Shown here: positions 22,207-25,255 of the stretch, piece after piece
Position numbering within the stretch: position 1 is the stretch's first letter
Layout: the number at the start of each line of letters is the position of its first letter
Assembly: GCA_004293385.1 (NCBI GenBank)
Contig: RDYO01000007.1
Coordinates: forward strand, 1-25,255
Origin: Verrucomicrobiota bacterium
Lineage (GTDB): Bacteria > Verrucomicrobiota > Verrucomicrobiia > Opitutales > UBA953
Direction: 5' to 3'
DNA: 25,255 bases
Notes under the pieces: model-generated
What the model was told of the DNA's origin: nothing
The model's input: only the letters and a program-made list of their open reading frames with translations
The model's database searches: none
Translations under genes and position numbers: made by a program

Positions 22207-24927
22207 TTAGGCGCCAAAGGCCTGCCGGATGACGTCCGCCTGCTCGATCTTGTGGACCGAGAGCGAGCCCACCGCGGGAGAGGCGGCGGCGTCCCGGCCG
22301 GCGTAGAGCGGACGAAGGCCGAGGGCTTCCTCGACGAGCGGGGCGACGAAGGACCAGCCACCCATGTTCTTGGGCTCATCCTGCACCCAGACGACCTTCT
22401 TGGGCGAACCCAGGTCGGCGTGCAGCTTGGCGAGGGTGGCGGCGTCGAAGGGGTAGAACTGTTCGACCCGGACGATGGTCGTCGCGGTGTCCTTGCGGGC
22501 CGCGCGTTCGGCGTCGAGTTCGTAGAAGACCTTGCCGGAGCAGAGCAGCAGGCGCTCGGTCTTCGCGGCCGGAGTGGCGTCGGGCAGGATGGCGTGGAAG
22601 CGTCCGCCGGAGAGCTCGGCGAGCGTGCTCACGCAGGACTTGTGACGCAGCAGGCTCTTGGGGGTCATCACGACCAGGGGCTTGCGCAGATCCGACTTCA
22701 CCTGGCGACGCAGCGCGTGGAAGAGCTGGGCAGGGGTGGAGGGCTGGGCGACCTGGAGGTTGTTCTCGGCGCAGAGCTGGAGGAAGCGTTCGAGGCGGGC
22801 GGAGGAGTGTTCCGGACCCTGGCCTTCATAGCCGTGCGGCAGAAGCATCACGAGGCCGCTGGTCTGACCCCACTTCGATTCAGCCGAAGCGATGAACTGG
22901 TCGATCATGATCTGCGCGCCGTTGGCGAAGTCGCCGAACTGGGCTTCCCAGATCACCAACGAATCCGGAGCTTCGAGCGAGTAACCGTAATCGAAACCGA
23001 GCACGGCGTATTCCGAGAGCGAGGAGTTGACGAGTTCGATCTCCGCGCCGGCGATGGAGCCCAGCGGGCAGTACTCGGCGTCGTTGGAAGGGTCGTGCAG
23101 CACCGCATGGCGGTGGGAGAACGTGCCGCGTTCGCAGTCCTGGCCGGAGATGCGCACAGGGTAGCCTTCGGCGAGCAGGGAAGCGAAGGCGAGGCCTTCG
23201 CCGAGGCTCCAGTCGATGTTCGCGCCAGCCTTGTAGGCTTCCGCCTTGGCGTCGAGGAGTCGCTTGATCTTCGGGTTGGGCGCGAAGTCCGGCGGGGTCT
23301 GCCAGAGCACCGGCGCGACCTTGTCCAGCAGCTCGCGCGGGGCCGAGGTGTCGACGGAATGTTCGTAGGCCGAACGGAAAGGACGCACGCCCACGGGCTT
23401 GGTCTTGCGTTCTTCGACTTCCGCGGCGATCGACGCCTGGGCGCGTTCCTGGGCGGCGTTGAGCAACACGTCGAATTCGGTGCGCAGGGCGATCAGTTCG
23501 CCGTCCGGGGCCGACTTGGATTCGGTCAGGCGGGAGGCGTAGAGTTCCGAGACGCTCGGATGGGCGGAAATCTCCTTGTACAGCACGGGCTGGGTGAAGG
23601 CCGGTTCGTCGGTCTCATTGTGGCCGTAGCGACGGTAGCAGACGATATCCAGCACCGCATCGGCGCCGAACTTCTGGCGGAACTCGAGCGCGATCTCGGC
23701 CGCGAGCACGACGGCGTCGGGGTCGTCGCCGTTCGCGTGGAAGATCGGCGACTCGGTGAACTTGGCGATCTCGGTGCAATGACGGCCGGTGCGGGCTTCG
23801 TCCGGGTTGGTGGTGAAGCCGACCTGATTGTTCGAGACGATGTGCAGCGTACCGCCCACCTGATAGCCCTTGAGGCCGGCGAGGTTGAGGGTCTCCATCA
23901 CCACGCCCTGGCCGGCGAACGCAGCGTCGCCGTGCAGCAGGATGGGGAGGACCTTGGAGCGGTCGGCGCCGCCTTGGAGGTCGACGAGCGCGCGGGCGCG
24001 GCCGAGGACGACGGGCTTGACGGCTTCGAGGTGGCTGGGATTGAAGGCCAGGGTGACGCCGATCTCCTTGCCGTCGACGACGCGGGCGCCGGCGTAGCCG
24101 AGGTGATACTTCACGTCGCCGTCACCATGCGTGGTGTCGGGGATATGCTGCTCGGAGAAACCGGCGAAGAGGGCTTCGGGCTTCTTGCCGCAGACGTTGA
24201 CGAGGACGTTGAGACGACCGCGGTGGGCCATGCCGATGACGAGGTCGGCGACGCCGGCGGAGGGGGCGCGATGGATCAGCTGATCCATGACGGCGAGCAT
24301 GACTTCGCCGCCTTCGACGGAGAAGCGCTTGGCGCCGACGAAGGTCTTGTGGAGGAAGCGTTCGAACTGCTCGGCCTGCACGATGGAGCGCAGGAAACGA
24401 CGGCGGGCCGCGGCGTTATAGGCCGGACGGAGTCCGCAGCTTTCGATGCGCTCTTGGAGCCAGCGACGGCGCTCGCCGTCTTGGATATGGGTGAACTCCA
24501 CGCCGATGGGGCCGCAGTAAGTCGCCTTCAGTTTGGCGAGGATCTCGCCCAGCGGGAGCATCTGGCCGCCAAGGAAATCACCCGTGTGGAACACGCGGTC
24601 GGCCGGCAGGGAATCCAGACCGAGGGCCTTGTCGGTAAGTTCGAAGTGAGGGAAGGGCTCGGCGAGCGGATTGATGCGGGCCTGGAGGTGGCCGATCATC
24701 CGATAGGCCTGGATGGCGGCGAGGACCTTCCACTGGGCGGCGGCGTCGACGGAGCCGGCGGCCGGGGCGCCTTTGCCGGGCTTAGGCGGGAGGCTGAGGC
24801 CGAGTTCGAAGCCTTCGAAGAACGAGCGCCAGTCACCGTCGACCGAGGAAGGGTCCTTGGACCACTGCTCGTGATAGGATGCGATAAGGTCTGCGTTCCA
24901 CCGACTGCCGACGCTGAGATGTTTCAT
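22207..24927 (-). CDS. sucA: 2-oxoglutarate dehydrogenase E1
   Basis: 906 aa, ATG start (MKHLSVGSRW). The N-terminal segment (about 8-42, NADLIASYHEQWSKDPSSVDGDWRSFF) is the short E1o-specific arm that contacts E2. The thiamine diphosphate-dependent core follows with GMAHRGRLNVLVNV (232-245), LHGDAAFAGQGVVMETLNL, and RRYGHNETDEPAFTQPVLY. The transketolase-like pyrimidine domain includes CERGTFSHRHAVLHDP and LLPHGYEGQGPEHSSARLERFLQ. Length is close to E. coli SucA (933 aa). It decarboxylates 2-oxoglutarate and succinylates the lipoyl group of SucB in the TCA cycle. First gene of the sucA-sucB-lpd group, with a divergent gene 131 bases away. Confidence 0.96.
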   Translation of the reverse strand: MKHLSVGSRWNADLIASYHEQWSKDPSSVDGDWRSFFEGFELGLSLPPKPGKGAPAAGSVDAAAQWKVLAAIQAYRMIGHLQARINPLAEPFPHFELTDKALGLDSLPADRVFHTGDFLGGQMLPLGEILAKLKATYCGPIGVEFTHIQDGERRRWLQERIESCGLRPAYNAAARRRFLRSIVQAEQFERFLHKTFVGAKRFSVEGGEVMLAVMDQLIHRAPSAGVADLVIGMAHRGRLNVLVNVCGKKPEALFAGFSEQHIPDTTHGDGDVKYHLGYAGARVVDGKEIGVTLAFNPSHLEAVKPVVLGRARALVDLQGGADRSKVLPILLHGDAAFAGQGVVMETLNLAGLKGYQVGGTLHIVSNNQVGFTTNPDEARTGRHCTEIAKFTESPIFHANGDDPDAVVLAAEIALEFRQKFGADAVLDIVCYRRYGHNETDEPAFTQPVLYKEISAHPSVSELYASRLTESKSAPDGELIALRTEFDVLLNAAQERAQASIAAEVEERKTKPVGVRPFRSAYEHSVDTSAPRELLDKVAPVLWQTPPDFAPNPKIKRLLDAKAEAYKAGANIDWSLGEGLAFASLLAEGYPVRISGQDCERGTFSHRHAVLHDPSNDAEYCPLGSIAGAEIELVNSSLSEYAVLGFDYGYSLEAPDSLVIWEAQFGDFANGAQIMIDQFIASAESKWGQTSGLVMLLPHGYEGQGPEHSSARLERFLQLCAENNLQVAQPSTPAQLFHALRRQVKSDLRKPLVVMTPKSLLRHKSCVSTLAELSGGRFHAILPDATPAAKTERLLLCSGKVFYELDAERAARKDTATTIVRVEQFYPFDAATLAKLHADLGSPKKVVWVQDEPKNMGGWSFVAPLVEEALGLRPLYAGRDAAASPAVGSLSVHKIEQADVIRQAFGA

Positions 24928-24969
24928 TTGGGGCCTGTAAAAGGGAAGTAAAAGTAAACCAGCGACCCG

Positions 24970-24997
24970 AGCATAAACAAGCCCAGACCCTGCTCAA
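24970..24997 (-). promoter_or_regulatory. Candidate sucA promoter
   Basis: On the minus strand TTGAGC (24997-24992) and TATGCT (24975-24970) are separated by 16 bases, giving 8 of 12 matches to the sigma-70 consensus. Predicted transcription would begin about 35 bases before the sucA start. The -35 hexamer borders the left arm of the inverted repeat at 24985-24993. This is a pattern match only. Confidence 0.3.
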
Positions 24998-25042
24998 ATT
25001 TGTCACTTATTGGGGGTTGTAAGACCAAATGCGGCAGGGTCT
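24985..25042. repeat. 9-bp inverted repeat between sucA and the divergent gene
   Basis: AGACCCTGC (24985-24993) and GCAGGGTCT (25034-25042) are exact reverse complements separated by 40 bases, with an 8-bp palindrome CAAATTTG (24995-25002) between them. The arms lie in the candidate sucA promoter and overlap the candidate -10 of the plus-strand gene. It could be a paired operator site for one regulator, or a chance repeat. Confidence 0.5.
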
Positions 25043-25045
25043 AAT
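25017..25045 (+). promoter_or_regulatory. Candidate promoter of the right-edge gene
   Basis: TTGTAA (25017-25022) and TCTAAT (25040-25045) with a 17-base spacer match 9 of 12 sigma-70 consensus positions. Expected initiation near 25052 would leave a leader of about 7 bases before the ATG at 25059, with no ribosome binding site, so a near-leaderless mRNA is implied. Pattern match only. Confidence 0.4.
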
Positions 25046-25058
25046 CCCTTTACCGTCG

Positions 25059-25255
25059 ATGTCTTCCCCGCGTCCGGCCAACCGCTCCTACTCCACGGAA
25101 GCCCTGGAGAGGTGGTTCGCGTCTCTGCCTGAGGACTGGGAAGACGTTTTCAAGGCCGCCGACCTCACCGAAGGTCGCCGACTCTATACCGAAGGATTGG
25201 TCAGACAGATCGAACTTAAGCCGGAGAGCGCCGAGGCGGTCACCCGGACCGAAGA
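25059..25255 (+). CDS. N-terminal fragment, possibly SWIM-type / SNF2 helicase-associated protein
   Basis: 65 residues are visible before the window ends, starting at ATG 25059 (MSSPRPANRS). The segment ALERWFASLPEDWEDVF followed by LTEGRRLYTEGLVRQIEL resembles the N-terminus of proteins with a SWIM zinc finger, where a G-x-x-Y-x-x-G-x-V pattern precedes the metal site; in many bacteria these lead into a SNF2-type helicase. The zinc ligands and any helicase motifs would lie outside the window, so this is only a suggestion. No signal peptide. It is divergent from sucA. Confidence 0.6.
   Translation, partial: MSSPRPANRSYSTEALERWFASLPEDWEDVFKAADLTEGRRLYTEGLVRQIELKPESAEAVTRTE

Noticed and set aside
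22252..24951. Open frame of 899 codons opposite sucA, and similar long frames opposite valS, sucB and lpd
   Set aside because: They mirror genes with clear family motifs. GC-rich third positions remove stop codons on the opposite strand, and the translations are Gly/Asp/Val-rich with no recognisable motif.
1..25255. Search for tRNA genes, CRISPR arrays, insertion sequences and phage genes
   Set aside because: I saw no regular repeat-spacer pattern, transposase, integrase or tRNA-like cloverleaf by eye; short or degenerate ones could be missed without software.

Overview
This is a GC-rich, gene-dense bacterial chromosome segment with no mobile element, CRISPR array, tRNA or rRNA visible. Gene content fits a Gram-negative, respiring bacterium with an outer membrane: Mla-type lipid transport, a LpxR-like outer-membrane lipid A deacylase, Sco, and a complete 2-oxoglutarate dehydrogenase. 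DUF5069, a PIG-L deacetylase linked to NagB, and the general lack of Shine-Dalgarno sequences point to Verrucomicrobiota, perhaps an Opitutae relative. That taxonomic placement is inference from gene content and was not tested by a search.

Layout. (1) 1-6799, minus strand: a tightly packed, overlapping operon that reads mlaE-mlaF-mlaD-auxiliary lipoprotein (outer-membrane lipid transport), DUF5069 protein, degenerate SpoU-like protein, unknown protein, and a PAT/AmpG-like MFS transporter cut by the left edge. (2) 6891-10466, plus strand, divergent from it: LpxR-like protein, Ppx/GppA-like phosphatase, Sco-like protein with a CX5C metal site, and a membrane-anchored His-rich protein with an internal duplication. 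(3) 10456-19097, minus strand: valS followed by a six-gene amino-sugar operon (nagB, ROK kinase, PIG-L deacetylase, nucleotidyltransferase, NahK-like kinase, NDP-sugar epimerase). (4) 19098-19375: the small bacterial SRP RNA gene (plus strand) and two hairpins that look like terminators. (5) 19376-24927, minus strand: sucA-sucB-lpd, encoding the 2-oxoglutarate dehydrogenase complex. (6) 24928-25255: a divergent intergenic region with a 9-bp inverted repeat over predicted promoters, then the start of a plus-strand gene cut by the right edge.

How the genes fit together. Region 1 plus lpxR suggests an outer-membrane lipid maintenance locus. Region 3 can be read as an amino-sugar hub. One branch would turn GlcNAc into fructose-6-phosphate (ROK kinase, PIG-L deacetylase in place of NagA, NagB). 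The other would activate N-acetylhexosamine to a UDP-sugar and epimerise it (NahK-like, nucleotidyltransferase, epimerase). The two most original signals are this possible PIG-L-for-NagA route and the duplicated His-rich protein coupled to Sco, a candidate copper-handling partner.
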